DNA of 64,000 nt from Brevibacterium sp. HMSC07C04 (GTDB taxonomy: Bacteria; Actinomycetota; Actinomycetes; Actinomycetales; Brevibacteriaceae): assembly GCF_001815905.1 (NCBI RefSeq), contig NZ_KV823235.1, forward strand, positions 2,215-66,214, written 5' to 3'. The notes beneath the pieces are model-generated. The model was not told the origin of the DNA, searched no databases, and saw only the letters and a list, made by a program, of their open reading frames with translations. Below, in pieces: positions 19,677 to 32,722 of this stretch. Position 1 is the first letter of the stretch; each line of letters opens with the position of its first letter. The translations under genes were made by a program, and so were the position numbers.

Positions 19677-19776
19677 CGTTAGCCACAAGAAAACTCCCGT
19701 TAGCTGCAGGTCTGCGCCTTAGCAACAGCTGCTGACGGGAGTTTTTGCGGCTGAAGCGTGGGCGGCGGCTGTGGGA
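19677..19776 (+). repeat. Structured ~100-bp repeat, copy 1
   Basis: First of two direct copies (the other at 20989-21088) that flank the DUF559 gene; by hand alignment about 84 of 100 positions agree without gaps. Core stem: 19690-19700 with 19735-19745 (11 bp), extended inward by TAGC (19701-19704) with GCTG (19731-19734). Outer arms 19677-19687 and 19746-19756 pair imperfectly (9 of 11, counting one G-T). A T-run follows the core stem, so this copy may serve as the pfkA terminator. Confidence 0.7.
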
Positions 19777-19806
19777 CGGCTCCCGAGGCGGAGGACCAAG
19801 GCGCGC

Positions 19807-20808
19807 TTAGCCGAGTGCACCCACTGCAGCTAGTCGTTCCCTCAGGCGGAGAGGGTTCTGCAGGTCGTGCCACATGATCCGCACCACCGTGTATCCGAGC
19901 ACGTGCAGCCTGTGTTCACGTTGCTTCTCGAGCATGAATTGATCACCGCGCTCATTGATGCCGCCGACACCGGTGTCTCGGTACTTCACGGCCCCGTCGA
20001 ACTCGATGATTATGCGCTTGTCAGGAATCAGGCCGTCAACGCGGGCAACGAAGTCACCGTTCTCATCGACAATGTTCGCCTGCTGGACCAGTCCTTTGAC
20101 GCCAAGGTTGCGCACCGTGACCATGCAGACACTTTCACCGTACGATTCGGCCAGCCCCGTCGAATACTCCATGAGTGTGACCACCCGCTGCGAGGCAGCG
20201 AACTTCACGTTCGCGTCGATGAGCTCGCGGGCAGAGTGTTCGTAGGCCGGTGCCTTTTTCGGTTTCGAGAGCAGCAGAGCGTCGAACGCGACGACCGCGT
20301 GCTCAAGCGAATTGTCATTCGCGATATCCAGCACCGTGCGCACCGAACTGGTGACAGCAACGCTATGCCACAGGGTGGTCTCTTCAGGTTGGCGAATCTG
20401 CCTCTGGCGCCGAACAAACCTTTCACCTGCCCGGGACCGTGACGGGTTGATGATCTGCACCTTGCTTGGAACGGTCAGCACGGGAAGCCCGTAGATCAGG
20501 GCGGCAGTTTCGTGGCTGAGAACATCGCGTTCACTCAGCCGTCGGCCGATGAATTCAGCTTTGCCGAGGTGCTTCTTCTCCTGCAGCTGGAACCATGCGC
20601 GCCCCTTCCCTGTTGAGGTGGCCTCCCCTATCAGGTACAGAATCTCCGGTTCTGCGAAACGGTTGAACTGAGTGTGTTTGGCGCAGGTGCGATTGACGAA
20701 ATAGCAGGACCGATACAGCCGTTCGAGGCAACAGCCGACGGCCCTTTCGACCTGCCACTTTTGAGCGCCGAAAGCCTTTGCCTCTTGAAGCGAGAACACG
20801 TTGAACAT
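19807..20808 (-). CDS. DUF559-type putative endonuclease, AbiEi-like N-terminus
   Basis: Not a well-characterised protein. The C-terminal third has the pattern of DUF559/Vsr-like nucleases: VDGLIPDKRIIIEFDGAVKY, then a run to HRLHVLGYTVVRIMWHDL, fitting a D-(x)n-E-x-D restriction-type active site. The N-terminal part resembles the DNA-binding region of AbiEi-type proteins (ERDVLSHETAALIYGLPVL). I chose the ATG at 20806-20808 (333 residues); a TTG two codons earlier is possible. The gene is isolated, opposite to pfkA, and bracketed by two copies of a structured repeat. The role is unknown; defence or DNA repair are guesses. Confidence 0.7.
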   Translation of the reverse strand: MFNVFSLQEAKAFGAQKWQVERAVGCCLERLYRSCYFVNRTCAKHTQFNRFAEPEILYLIGEATSTGKGRAWFQLQEKKHLGKAEFIGRRLSERDVLSHETAALIYGLPVLTVPSKVQIINPSRSRAGERFVRRQRQIRQPEETTLWHSVAVTSSVRTVLDIANDNSLEHAVVAFDALLLSKPKKAPAYEHSARELIDANVKFAASQRVVTLMEYSTGLAESYGESVCMVTVRNLGVKGLVQQANIVDENGDFVARVDGLIPDKRIIIEFDGAVKYRDTGVGGINERGDQFMLEKQREHRLHVLGYTVVRIMWHDLQNPLRLRERLAAVGALG

Positions 20809-20858
20809 ATGCAACTGTCGTCCGAGAACCTATCGCTCCACAACCCCCAGTCCATATC

Positions 20859-20898
20859 TGTGGATAACCCTGTGGATTTTCTGGGCGATTGTGGATGA
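20859..20898 (+). other. Cluster of DnaA-box-like nonamers
   Basis: TGTGGATAA (20859-20867) is a perfect consensus DnaA box. TGTGGATTT (20871-20879) and TGTGGATGA (20890-20898) differ at one or two positions. All three are in the same orientation within 40 bp. No dnaA, dnaN or other origin gene is near, so this is not oriC. Confidence 0.45.
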
Positions 20899-20988
20899 AG
20901 TGGCTTTTCCCAAAGGGCGAGGACGCCCTCGGCGCGCTTTTCGGCGCCCAGTTCGGCGACCCGGCAAACCCCCGAAGCCGTAAAACAC

Positions 20989-21088
20989 CCTTAGCAACAA
21001 GCAAACTCCCGTTAGCTACGGATCTGCGCCTTAGCAACAACTGCTGACGGGAGTTTCTGTTGCTAAGGCGTGGGCCGCAGTTGTGGGG
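20989..21088 (+). repeat. Structured ~100-bp repeat, copy 2
   Basis: Second copy of the element at 19677-19776, same orientation. It can form a near-continuous stem: 20989-20999 with 21058-21068 (11 bp, perfect) and 21003-21016 with 21043-21056 (14 bp, one G-T), separated by a small internal bulge. The loop carries another CCTTAGCAACA (21029-21039), so that 11-mer occurs twice directly and once inverted within the copy. Confidence 0.7.
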
Positions 21089-21173
21089 TCTGCGAGGTTG
21101 AGATCCGGTGCCGAGGTGGAGGGCTCGGTCCCAGCCGGGCGGCACCTCGCAGCGCACCTACCCACAGAACACA

Positions 21174-21206
21174 AGCGGCCCGGAGGGAAAATCCCTCCGG
21201 GCCGCT
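21174..21206 (-). terminator. Terminator-like hairpin after rpoC
   Basis: A perfect 15-bp inverted repeat (21174-21188 with 21192-21206) with an AAA loop, about 130 bp past the rpoC stop. On the minus strand it is followed by TGTGTTCTGTGGG, a modest U content. Confidence 0.65.
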
Positions 21207-21255
21207 GTGCGCCGGGCTTGGGCTTGGCGGTCTACCCGCTCAGCAGCTTGCCCAC

Positions 21256-21281
21256 GGGGGAGAGACAAGCGCCTCTCCCCC
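21256..21281 (-). terminator. Second hairpin after rpoC
   Basis: GGGGGAGAG (21256-21264) pairs with CTCTCCCCC (21273-21281) around an 8-nt loop, about 55 bp past the rpoC stop. It has no U-run. With the hairpin at 21174 it forms a tandem pair that may end rpoBC transcription. Confidence 0.5.
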
Positions 21282-21334
21282 GCTTAGTCGCGCTGGTGAT
21301 TCAGCTGCGCAGCCGAATCACACGCTTAGGCGAA

Positions 21335-24300
21335 TCAGATGTCGCCGAAGCCGCCGAAGTCGTAGTCCTCGAGCGGAATGGTCGAGCCTTCGCCGGCGAA
21401 TGCCGGGTAGAAGTCGCCGTAGGTGTTCGAGAACATTTCCTGCTTGGCTTCGTCAGTCGGTTCGACAACCAGGTTGCGGTAGCGGTGCATACCGGTACCG
21501 GCCGGGATGAGCTTACCGAGGATGACGTTCTCCTTCAGGCCCAGCAGCGGGTCGGACTTGCCTTCCATTGCCGCTTCGGTCAGGACGCGCGTGGTCTCCT
21601 GGAACGATGCGGCCGACAGCCACGATTCGGTGGCCAGCGATGCCTTCGTAATGCCCATGAGTTCGTCACGTGCGGAAGCCGGCTGGCCGCCTTCAGCGAC
21701 GACGCGCTTGTTTTCGTCCTGGTAGCGGCCGCGGTCAACCAGTTCACCCGGCAGCAGGTTGGTGTCACCGGATTCGATGACCGTCACGCGGCGAAGCATC
21801 TGACGCACGATGACTTCGATGTGCTTGTCGTGAATGCCGACACCCTGCGAACGGTAGACCTTCTGGACTTCGTCGACAAGGAACTTTTCGGCGTCGCGAC
21901 GACCGCGGATGCGCAGCACCTGCTTGGGATCGATAGCACCTTCGACCAGCTGGGTTCCGGCTTCGATGTTCTGACCGTCTTCAACCAGAAGCTTTGCGCG
22001 GCGGCCGACTGCGTGCTCGATTTCGTCGGAGCCGTCCGCGGGGATCACGATGACGTAGCGCGTCTTGCGGCTGTCGTCGATCTTGACCTTGCCGGCGGCT
22101 TCCGAAATCGGCGCGTAGCCCTTGGGCGTCCGTGCTTCGAAGAGCTCGGTGACACGCGGCAGACCCTGCGTGATGTCACCGCCGCCTCCGGCAGCAACAC
22201 CACCGGTGTGGAACGTGCGCATGGTCAGCTGCGTACCGGGTTCACCAATCGACTGTGCAGCCACGGTGCCGACTGCTTCGCCGATGTCGACAAGCTTGCC
22301 GGTTGCCATGGACCGGCCGTAGTGCTCAGCCGAGATCTGCGCGTCGGAGTCTGCGGTGAGGACCGACAGGACCTTGACTTCGCGGATACCGGCTGCGACC
22401 AGCTGGTCGAGCACATCGACCGAAATGTCGGTCTTGGCGGGCACCACGACGTTGCCGTCGGCGTCGGTGACGTCGACTGCCGTGAGGCGGCCCATAACCG
22501 AGGTTTCGGCCCATTCGTGCACGACAAGCTTGCCGTTGGCATCTTCCTGGGCGACGGGAAGCGTGATTCCGCGCTTCGAGTCGGTGGTTTCGGTGCGGAT
22601 GATGACATCCTGCGAAACATCCACCAGACGACGCGTCAGGTAACCGGAGTCTGCGGTACGCAGAGCGGTGTCTGCCAGTCCCTTACGAGCACCGTGCGAT
22701 GCGATGAAGTACTCGAGGACCGACAGGCCTTCGCGGTAGTTCGACTTAATCGGACGCGGGATGATTTCACCCTTGGGGTTCGTCACGAGACCGCGCATTG
22801 CGGCCAGCTGGCGAACCTGCGTCCAGTTACCGGAAGCACCGGATTCGACCAGGCGCAGAATCGAGTTCTCCGACGTGAAGTTCTTCTGCATTGCCTCGGC
22901 GATCTTGTCGGTGGTGTCCGACCAGATCTTGACCAGTTCGGTACGGCGCTCGTCGTCGGTGAGCGCACCGAAGGCGTACTGTTCTTCTACCTTGTCGACG
23001 AGTTCTTCGGCTTCGTTGAGCGACTGTTCCTTGGATTCCGGGGACACGATGTCGCTCATTGCGACGGTCAGACCTGAGCGGGTTGCCTGGTAGAAGCCGG
23101 TTTCCTTGAAGTTGTCGAGCGCCTGGGCGACTTCTACACGCGGGTAGTTGTCTGCAAGGCGGTTGACGATCTTCGACAGCTGCTTTTTGCCGATGGTCTC
23201 GTTGACGTACGGGTAGTTTTCCGGCAGCGACCGGTTGAACAGCGCACGGCCCAGCGTGGTCTCAAGAACGAGGGTGTCGCCAGCTTCCCATCCTTCCGGC
23301 AGTTCCATCTTTCGATGCGGAACGATGTTGCTCAGGCGGATCTTCACCTTTGCGCCGAGGTCGAGTTCGCCACGGTCGTAGGCCATGATGGCTTCGGCCA
23401 CCGAACCGAACTCACGGCCGATGCCGGGAACGTCTTCGCGTTCGGAGGTCAGGTGGAAGATGCCGATGATCATGTCCTGCGTGGGCATGGTCACGGGCTT
23501 GCCGTCCGAGGGCTTGAGGATGTTGTTTGCCGACAGCATCAGCAGGCGTGCTTCGGCCTGTGCTTCAGCTGACAGCGGCAGGTGGACTGCCATCTGGTCA
23601 CCGTCGAAGTCGGCGTTGAAGGCGGTGCAGACCAGCGGGTGAATCTGAATTGCCTTGCCTTCGACCAGCTGCGGTTCGAAGGCCTGAATGCCCAGACGGT
23701 GCAGGGTGGGTGCGCGGTTGAGAAGGACGGGGTGCTCCTGAATGACTTCTTCGAGCACGTCCCACACCTGCGGGTGCTGACGTTCGACCATGCGCTTGGC
23801 GGACTTGATGTTCTGCGCGTGGTTGAGGTCAACCAGGCGCTTCATCACGAACGGCTTGAACAGTTCCAGCGCCATGGTCTTGGGCAGACCGCATTCGTGC
23901 AGCTTCAGCGTGGGGCCGACAACAATGACCGAACGGCCGGAGTAGTCGACGCGCTTGCCCAGAAGGTTCTGACGGAAACGTCCCTGCTTGCCCTTGAGCA
24001 TGTCGGACAGAGACTTAAGCGGACGGTTGCCCGGTCCGGTGACGGGGCGGCCGCGGCGACCGTTGTCGAACAGCGAGTCAACAGCTTCCTGGAGCATCCG
24101 CTTTTCGTTGTTGACGATGATTTCGGGTGCACCGAGGTCAAGCAGGCGCTTGAGGCGGTTGTTGCGGTTGATGACACGACGGTAGAGGTCGTTGAGGTCG
24201 CTGGTTGCGAAGCGGCCACCGTCGAGCTGCACCATGGGGCGCAGTTCCGGCGGGATGACCGGGATCGCGTCGAGCACCATGCCCTCGGGCTTGTTGTCCG

Positions 24301-25213
24301 TGGTCATGAATGCGTTGACGACCTTGAGGCGCTTGAGCGCGCGGGTCTTGCGCTGGCCCTTGCCGGTGCGAATGAGTTCGCGCAGCATTTCGGCTTCGGA
24401 TTCGAGGTCGAAGTCCTTGAGGCGCTGCTGGATGGCAGCTGCACCCATGGAGCCTTCGAAGTAGATGCCGAAGCGGGCGACCATGTCGCGGTACAGGCTT
24501 TCGTCGCCTTCGAGGTCTGCGACCTTGAGGTTCTTGAAGCGGTCCCACACCTGTTCCAGGCGGTCGAGCTGGCGTTCGGAGTTGCGGCGGATGTTGCCGA
24601 GCTCCTTATTGGCCTGCTTTTCGACCTTGCTCTTAGCCGCAGCGGTTGCACCGTCGGCTTCGAGTTCCTTGAGGTCGTCTTCGAGCTTCTTGGTGCGGCG
24701 ATCGAGGTCCGCGCTCATGCGGTCTTCGATCTGCTTCTTCTCAATGTCCACCTGGTTCTGCAGGGTGGGCATGTCCCGGTGGCGCGAGTCTTCATCGACC
24801 GACGTGATCATGTAGGCCGCGAAGTAGATGACCTTTTCGAGGTCCTTCGGCGCCAGGTCCAACAGGTAGCCCAGGCGGCTGGGCACACCCTTGAAGTACC
24901 AGATGTGGGTGACGGGCGCGGCGAGCTCAATGTGGCCCATGCGCTCACGGCGCACCTTGGCGCGGGTGACTTCCACACCGCAGCGCTCACAGATGATGCC
25001 CTTGAAGCGAACGCGCTTGTACTTACCGCAGGCGCATTCCCAGTCGCGCGTGGGACCGAAGATCCGCTCGCAGAACAGACCGTCCTTCTCTGGCTTAAGC
25101 GTGCGGTAGTTGATGGTTTCGGGCTTTTTGACTTCGCCGTGCGACCACTGGCGAACCTCATCAGCCGTGGCCAGGCCGATGCGCAGTTCATCAAAGAAAT
25201 TAACGTCAGGCAC
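21335..25213 (-). CDS. rpoC: RNA polymerase subunit beta-prime
   Basis: Catalytic subunit of RNA polymerase, 1292 residues. The N-terminus ([20 protein letters not shown]) is typical of Actinobacteria, followed by the zinc site CACG...CERCG around residues 60-78. The catalytic NADFDGDQM, with three Asp binding Mg, is near residue 535, and the trigger-loop and jaw regions follow ([16 protein letters not shown]). The start is GTG. It follows rpoB by 59 bp, an operon arrangement. The gene ends ~55 bp before a tandem hairpin pair. Confidence 0.98.
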   Translation of the reverse strand: MPDVNFFDELRIGLATADEVRQWSHGEVKKPETINYRTLKPEKDGLFCERIFGPTRDWECACGKYKRVRFKGIICERCGVEVTRAKVRRERMGHIELAAPVTHIWYFKGVPSRLGYLLDLAPKDLEKVIYFAAYMITSVDEDSRHRDMPTLQNQVDIEKKQIEDRMSADLDRRTKKLEDDLKELEADGATAAAKSKVEKQANKELGNIRRNSERQLDRLEQVWDRFKNLKVADLEGDESLYRDMVARFGIYFEGSMGAAAIQQRLKDFDLESEAEMLRELIRTGKGQRKTRALKRLKVVNAFMTTDNKPEGMVLDAIPVIPPELRPMVQLDGGRFATSDLNDLYRRVINRNNRLKRLLDLGAPEIIVNNEKRMLQEAVDSLFDNGRRGRPVTGPGNRPLKSLSDMLKGKQGRFRQNLLGKRVDYSGRSVIVVGPTLKLHECGLPKTMALELFKPFVMKRLVDLNHAQNIKSAKRMVERQHPQVWDVLEEVIQEHPVLLNRAPTLHRLGIQAFEPQLVEGKAIQIHPLVCTAFNADFDGDQMAVHLPLSAEAQAEARLLMLSANNILKPSDGKPVTMPTQDMIIGIFHLTSEREDVPGIGREFGSVAEAIMAYDRGELDLGAKVKIRLSNIVPHRKMELPEGWEAGDTLVLETTLGRALFNRSLPENYPYVNETIGKKQLSKIVNRLADNYPRVEVAQALDNFKETGFYQATRSGLTVAMSDIVSPESKEQSLNEAEELVDKVEEQYAFGALTDDERRTELVKIWSDTTDKIAEAMQKNFTSENSILRLVESGASGNWTQVRQLAAMRGLVTNPKGEIIPRPIKSNYREGLSVLEYFIASHGARKGLADTALRTADSGYLTRRLVDVSQDVIIRTETTDSKRGITLPVAQEDANGKLVVHEWAETSVMGRLTAVDVTDADGNVVVPAKTDISVDVLDQLVAAGIREVKVLSVLTADSDAQISAEHYGRSMATGKLVDIGEAVGTVAAQSIGEPGTQLTMRTFHTGGVAAGGGGDITQGLPRVTELFEARTPKGYAPISEAAGKVKIDDSRKTRYVIVIPADGSDEIEHAVGRRAKLLVEDGQNIEAGTQLVEGAIDPKQVLRIRGRRDAEKFLVDEVQKVYRSQGVGIHDKHIEVIVRQMLRRVTVIESGDTNLLPGELVDRGRYQDENKRVVAEGGQPASARDELMGITKASLATESWLSAASFQETTRVLTEAAMEGKSDPLLGLKENVILGKLIPAGTGMHRYRNLVVEPTDEAKQEMFSNTYGDFYPAFAGEGSTIPLEDYDFGGFGDI

Positions 25214-25272
25214 GTAAATCCTCTTCCTTGGTGACCTTCAGAAGGTCAGTAAAAATTCGGGCTGGCTGGCTG

Positions 25273-28755
<3,483 letters not shown>

Positions 28756-29221
28756 TGGGTTCCTTCCACGTTGTGGTCATCACTCGTGCACTGCAGCGTT
28801 GGACACCCGCGGGCCGATCAGGCCGCTGTAGCGACACTCGATCCGCTGACATTAGAACGGATTCGGCCGAGGTGTGCTAGTTTGATGCCCACCGCTATAT
28901 GAAGGCACAGCAAACCCACTGCAACACAAACATTCAGGATAGCCGATTGGTCCTGCCGCAGCAAGGCCCCGTGTGGTAGGGTTTTGCCTCTCCACTCATT
29001 TTGCGCTCTGCACGGTCCGACGAATGTCGCGACGGGCAGGGCGCTTCTGCATGTGCCCTGTGCGCCCACCCATTCGGGCCTGCCAGGTGCCGCACTCCCC
29101 CACTTCTCGCCAGCACCTGTGACCTATAGTCACTGTCCAACATATTGGATTGCGGCGTAATTCCGGTAGTCAACTGTGAGGGGCTTCACGTTAATCTGGG
29201 CCTATCTATTGGGAGGCCCAG
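28756..29221. other. Divergent region between rpoB and the large membrane protein gene (no gene)
   Basis: 466 bp with no credible ORF. It should hold the rpoBC promoter and long leader (minus) and the promoter of the membrane-protein gene (plus). Minus-strand TTGCAG about 19 nt before TATAGC (around 28895-28925) is a possible but poor promoter; on the plus strand TATAGT near 29125 is a possible -10. Neither is secure. Confidence 0.4.
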
Positions 29222-32200
29222 ATGTTCAACCTGCCGCTTATGCTCGCGACACTCGGCTCGGTTCCGCTGCTGTTCTTGGCGACACTCGCCGCGCTCATCT
29301 ACAGCCTCATTGGGCTTGCCCTGCCCCACGCGGACGCCCAACAGACCGTCCGCTCCCCACAGACCCCGCCCGGGACCACGCCTGCCCGCCAGCCCGTCGG
29401 ACCCAATGTGGCGCCCTTCCCGCCCGCCGAACCTCGTCAGCTGCGGACCGTGGCCGCTCACCACGGTCCTGGGCGTGGGCCGTATCCCCCGCGCCCGACT
29501 GCCCCTGACCCTGCTCCAGCCGGAATGAACAGCGACACCTCCGTCTACGCGAACATCCTGCTGGGTGTTGCGGCCACCTTCCTTGTGATCGCGGCATTCA
29601 TCTTCGTAGGCATCGCCGAACACGCGCTCCTGCGCGGGGCAGCCGTCATCAGCACCGGGATCATCACCTACGGCGCCGGTCTGCTCATTTCGCTGCTGTC
29701 CTCCCGCCTCAAGCCGGTCGGCATTGCCCTGACGGCGGTCGGCCTCGTCCTCCTTCCGGTTTCGGGAGCCGCCCTCGGGGGTCTTGGCATCACCGGTGCG
29801 AAGACTGCGTGGCTTGCCGCCTCGGCGTTCGGGCTGGTCAGCTGTGCCCTTGCGGCTGCCCTGCTGCGCTCAGAGTTCGTCACGTGGTTCGGCCTGCTTT
29901 TCCTCGGCTCGACGGTGCTGTCCGCCATCAACTTCGGCGGGCCGTCCTTTGCCTACTACGGGGTCGGCTTGGTGATCGTGTCGATGCTGTTCATAGTGGT
30001 CGGCCGCGTGCTCGAAGGCCCGGCGGCCGCTGCCCGGCCCTATCACTCACGAGGCGCCGCCGGGTTTCGCTCTTTTCTCTCCGCAGCCCGGGGCCAGCAG
30101 GTTCACTGGGCGCGGCCCTTCTCCCTGCTGGGGCAGATCATCGCTCCGGCGTCGGGTGTCTGCGCGCTCATCACCCTGCCTGACGATTCACCGTGGGCGA
30201 AGGGCGTTTTCTGGCTGGTTCTCACGGTGTTCTACATCGTGTTGGGCACGTGCCGCAGCTGGACCTACGCCCTGGGCGCGGCGGTGCTTGCCAGCACAAT
30301 CGGCATCACAACTCTGACGGGCTCCATATGCCGGACCACAGCCAGCCCCGAACCGACAGCTGGCGGCTTTGTGCCCACGTGCTCAGTGACTGTCTCAACC
30401 GCTGGGATCGCTGCCGGATTCATCCAAATCCTCATCCTGACAGCTGTTCTGCCGTTGTTCGCCCGCCGGGGCAGACAGCTGACGCTGCTCATTGCGCTGT
30501 ACATTTCCACCGCGATTCTCACGGTGTCGATACTGGCTTTGCGTGTGACGTCGCGCCTCGGAGCAGTTTCCTCGTCCACACAGCAGAGCGAAGCGTCATT
30601 CAACGCGATGGCCCCGTCGCTGCTTGCCGCTGGAGTCATCCTGTTTCTGGCCGGGCTCGTGTGTGCATGGTCTGCCTGGCAATCGGACTCTGTTTTCCTC
30701 CAGGCGGCATCGGCACTGTCGCTGGCATCGGCGCCAATCCTGGCCGCCGGCTTGTCAGATCTCACACCGCCGTGGACCTCAAGCGCGGTGCTGCTTGTTA
30801 TGAGCACTGTCATGGTCGTCGGACACGGCGCACTGTCTTTTGCTTCGCGGACCGAAGCGGGCAGGCAGCGCCGACAGCTGCGATCGACATCCACGGTCTG
30901 CACGACAGTCATCAGCATTGCCGGCGGCCTGCCGTTTACGTTTCTCGTGTGGGCAGACAATTCCACGCTGTGGTTGTGGATCTTCTTTGCAGCTTCCGCG
31001 GCAGCTGCCGCAATCTTTGCCGGGGCTGCTTTCCTCTTCCGCTCTGCTGTCATGTCCCTTGCAGCACTGTGCGCCGCCTTCGGCGCTTCCGCAGCACTGG
31101 GCTTCATCATCAGCCGCTCTGCAGGAGTGAACTACAGCGCGGCTGTCTTCATCCCACTGGCCGGGATCGGATCAGCTGTCCTTTGGGCAGTGTCGCACCG
31201 TTTGCGGCTGAAGGGGCGAGCTCGGCGGGCACAAGCGGCATACGCCATGTCAATCGTATGGGCGACTGCTGCTGCCTCCGGAGTCTTCCGGCACACGTTC
31301 TTCGGCACTGACGGTCGAGTTCTCAGCGCTTCCATCGTCATGATCACCGCAGGTGTCGCGGCGTTGGCTGCAGCGGCGGGAACTCAGGGGGCGGTCTCCG
31401 ATCTTCGCCGAAAGCACCCCGCCGAACCTGGGAGACTCCGCCTGTTCGCAGTTCCGGTCTTGATCTTCACCTGCGGGCTCTGGGCTGTTCAGACAACGCG
31501 GTTTCTCGGTGTTCCAACTGCAGTGATTGCGACAGCGTTCGCCCTGACCGCGGTCGCAATCGCCTGGATGAGCGTGAGCCTGTCGATTCAATGGCTCCAG
31601 CTGGCAGCGGGGCTCACACTCTTCATGGGCCTCTTCTCAGTATTCGGCGAACTGACCAAGAGCTTCTCTCTGGGAATGCTGCTCGCATCTTGGGGTGTGT
31701 GGGCGGTGTCCTACGCCGGCCACTGGGTTCTCATTCTTTTCAACCGCAAGATTCTCGCTACTCTCATCACGGCCGGTCTGGCACTGCTCATGGCCCTGTT
31801 CGCGCAGATGTTCGTGACGGTCGACCGCGGATGGCTCGAAAACCCCAAGCGTGCAGCTGCGGGACTGACATTCGCGATTTTGGCGCTCATGGTGTTCGGC
31901 GCCGCGCGATTCCTCAGGAATCCAAGCCACAGACTCGGGTGCCGGGAAGGTGCTTCGTATCTCGGAGCTGTCGCAGTCATGCTGGCAATCGACGGCTTCA
32001 TCGACAGCCCCTTCGTCGTCCTGTGGCACGTACCCACAGCAGTTGCAGTCACATGGGGCCTCGTGCTGGCCCGCCGAGCCCGAAACACTCCTTGGTCACC
32101 CCCATCGGCAAGCCAATCGTTCACGGTGTTCGACGTGCTGATTCTGGTTGCCTGGATGATCCTGACGGCGGCCGGGATAGTGGCCGCAGCAACTGGGCCC

Positions 32201-32698
32201 GGCTGGCTGACGGTGCTGTTCTTGGCAGACCACGCGGTTCTGCTCGCCATCGGCGCACTGACGTCACGCCAATATGCACTGTGGTGGGGACTCATTGCGT
32301 GCGCTTTCGCTGTTTTCTGGGGGCTGCGCAGTCTCATCTGGTTGGCTCTCGTGCTTTTGGCGCTCATGCTCATCGGCGTTGTCGTGTGGATGCTGCTTCG
32401 ACCAAAGAAACCCAAACCCCCGCAGGGCGTGCCAGGCGGTGCGGCCCGCCCACACCCCAGCGGCCCAGCAGGCCCTCGGCATGCGCCACACCCGCTCCAG
32501 CCACAGAGCCAGCAGATTTCGCCCTACCCACCAGCACCTCGCCGACAGCAGCATGGACCGCCGGGACTCCCGAAACCACCCGGACCGTTCCCACCCGGAC
32601 CGGCACCTCGGCCCTCACAGCCCGGAATGTCCGACACCGCTCCCCCGCCCGGACCCGGTTTCAGCCGCGATCCCCGCGCTGACCATCCCGGCCAGTAG
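29222..32698 (+). CDS. Very large polytopic membrane protein, unknown function
   Basis: 1158 residues. One N-terminal hydrophobic segment is followed by a Pro-rich cytosolic- or periplasmic-type stretch (about residues 39-100), then more than 25 closely spaced hydrophobic segments to about residue 1060, and a ~100-residue Pro-rich, positively charged tail (PPGLPKPPGPFPPGPAP). The layout resembles actinobacterial membrane proteins carrying the SCO7613 C-terminal domain or DUF2157-like repeats, known only as hypothetical. No enzymatic motif is apparent. GGGAGG 5 nt before the ATG is a strong ribosome-binding site. The metallo-beta-lactamase gene starts 24 bp after the stop, so they are probably co-transcribed. 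Confidence 0.8.
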   Translation: MFNLPLMLATLGSVPLLFLATLAALIYSLIGLALPHADAQQTVRSPQTPPGTTPARQPVGPNVAPFPPAEPRQLRTVAAHHGPGRGPYPPRPTAPDPAPAGMNSDTSVYANILLGVAATFLVIAAFIFVGIAEHALLRGAAVISTGIITYGAGLLISLLSSRLKPVGIALTAVGLVLLPVSGAALGGLGITGAKTAWLAASAFGLVSCALAAALLRSEFVTWFGLLFLGSTVLSAINFGGPSFAYYGVGLVIVSMLFIVVGRVLEGPAAAARPYHSRGAAGFRSFLSAARGQQVHWARPFSLLGQIIAPASGVCALITLPDDSPWAKGVFWLVLTVFYIVLGTCRSWTYALGAAVLASTIGITTLTGSICRTTASPEPTAGGFVPTCSVTVSTAGIAAGFIQILILTAVLPLFARRGRQLTLLIALYISTAILTVSILALRVTSRLGAVSSSTQQSEASFNAMAPSLLAAGVILFLAGLVCAWSAWQSDSVFLQAASALSLASAPILAAGLSDLTPPWTSSAVLLVMSTVMVVGHGALSFASRTEAGRQRRQLRSTSTVCTTVISIAGGLPFTFLVWADNSTLWLWIFFAASAAAAAIFAGAAFLFRSAVMSLAALCAAFGASAALGFIISRSAGVNYSAAVFIPLAGIGSAVLWAVSHRLRLKGRARRAQAAYAMSIVWATAAASGVFRHTFFGTDGRVLSASIVMITAGVAALAAAAGTQGAVSDLRRKHPAEPGRLRLFAVPVLIFTCGLWAVQTTRFLGVPTAVIATAFALTAVAIAWMSVSLSIQWLQLAAGLTLFMGLFSVFGELTKSFSLGMLLASWGVWAVSYAGHWVLILFNRKILATLITAGLALLMALFAQMFVTVDRGWLENPKRAAAGLTFAILALMVFGAARFLRNPSHRLGCREGASYLGAVAVMLAIDGFIDSPFVVLWHVPTAVAVTWGLVLARRARNTPWSPPSASQSFTVFDVLILVAWMILTAAGIVAAATGPGWLTVLFLADHAVLLAIGALTSRQYALWWGLIACAFAVFWGLRSLIWLALVLLALMLIGVVVWMLLRPKKPKPPQGVPGGAARPHPSGPAGPRHAPHPLQPQSQQISPYPPAPRRQQHGPPGLPKPPGPFPPGPAPRPSQPGMSDTAPPPGPGFSRDPRADHPGQ

Positions 32699-32722
32699 AC
32701 TTCAAGAACCACAGGAGGGCCT

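Larger units (their letters stand above)
20809..21334. other. Intergenic region between DUF559 gene and rpoC (no gene)
   Basis: 526 bp without a credible gene. In order it holds three DnaA-box-like nonamers (20859-20898), the second structured repeat copy (20989-21088), a GGCGGCACCTCG segment resembling the short interspersed repeat (21139-21150), and two hairpins downstream of rpoC (21174-21206 and 21256-21281). Confidence 0.6.

Noticed and set aside
20859-20898. Chromosomal origin of replication
   Set aside because: Only three DnaA-like boxes, no AT-rich unwinding region, and no dnaA/dnaN/gyrB/rnpA genes nearby.
19677-21088. Insertion sequence or classical transposon around the DUF559 gene
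   Set aside because: The flanking repeats are direct rather than terminal inverted repeats, no transposase is encoded, and I see no target-site duplication.
21083-25234. Long plus-strand open frames opposite rpoC (664 and 550 codons)
   Set aside because: Antisense shadows of rpoC caused by its codon bias; no family features.
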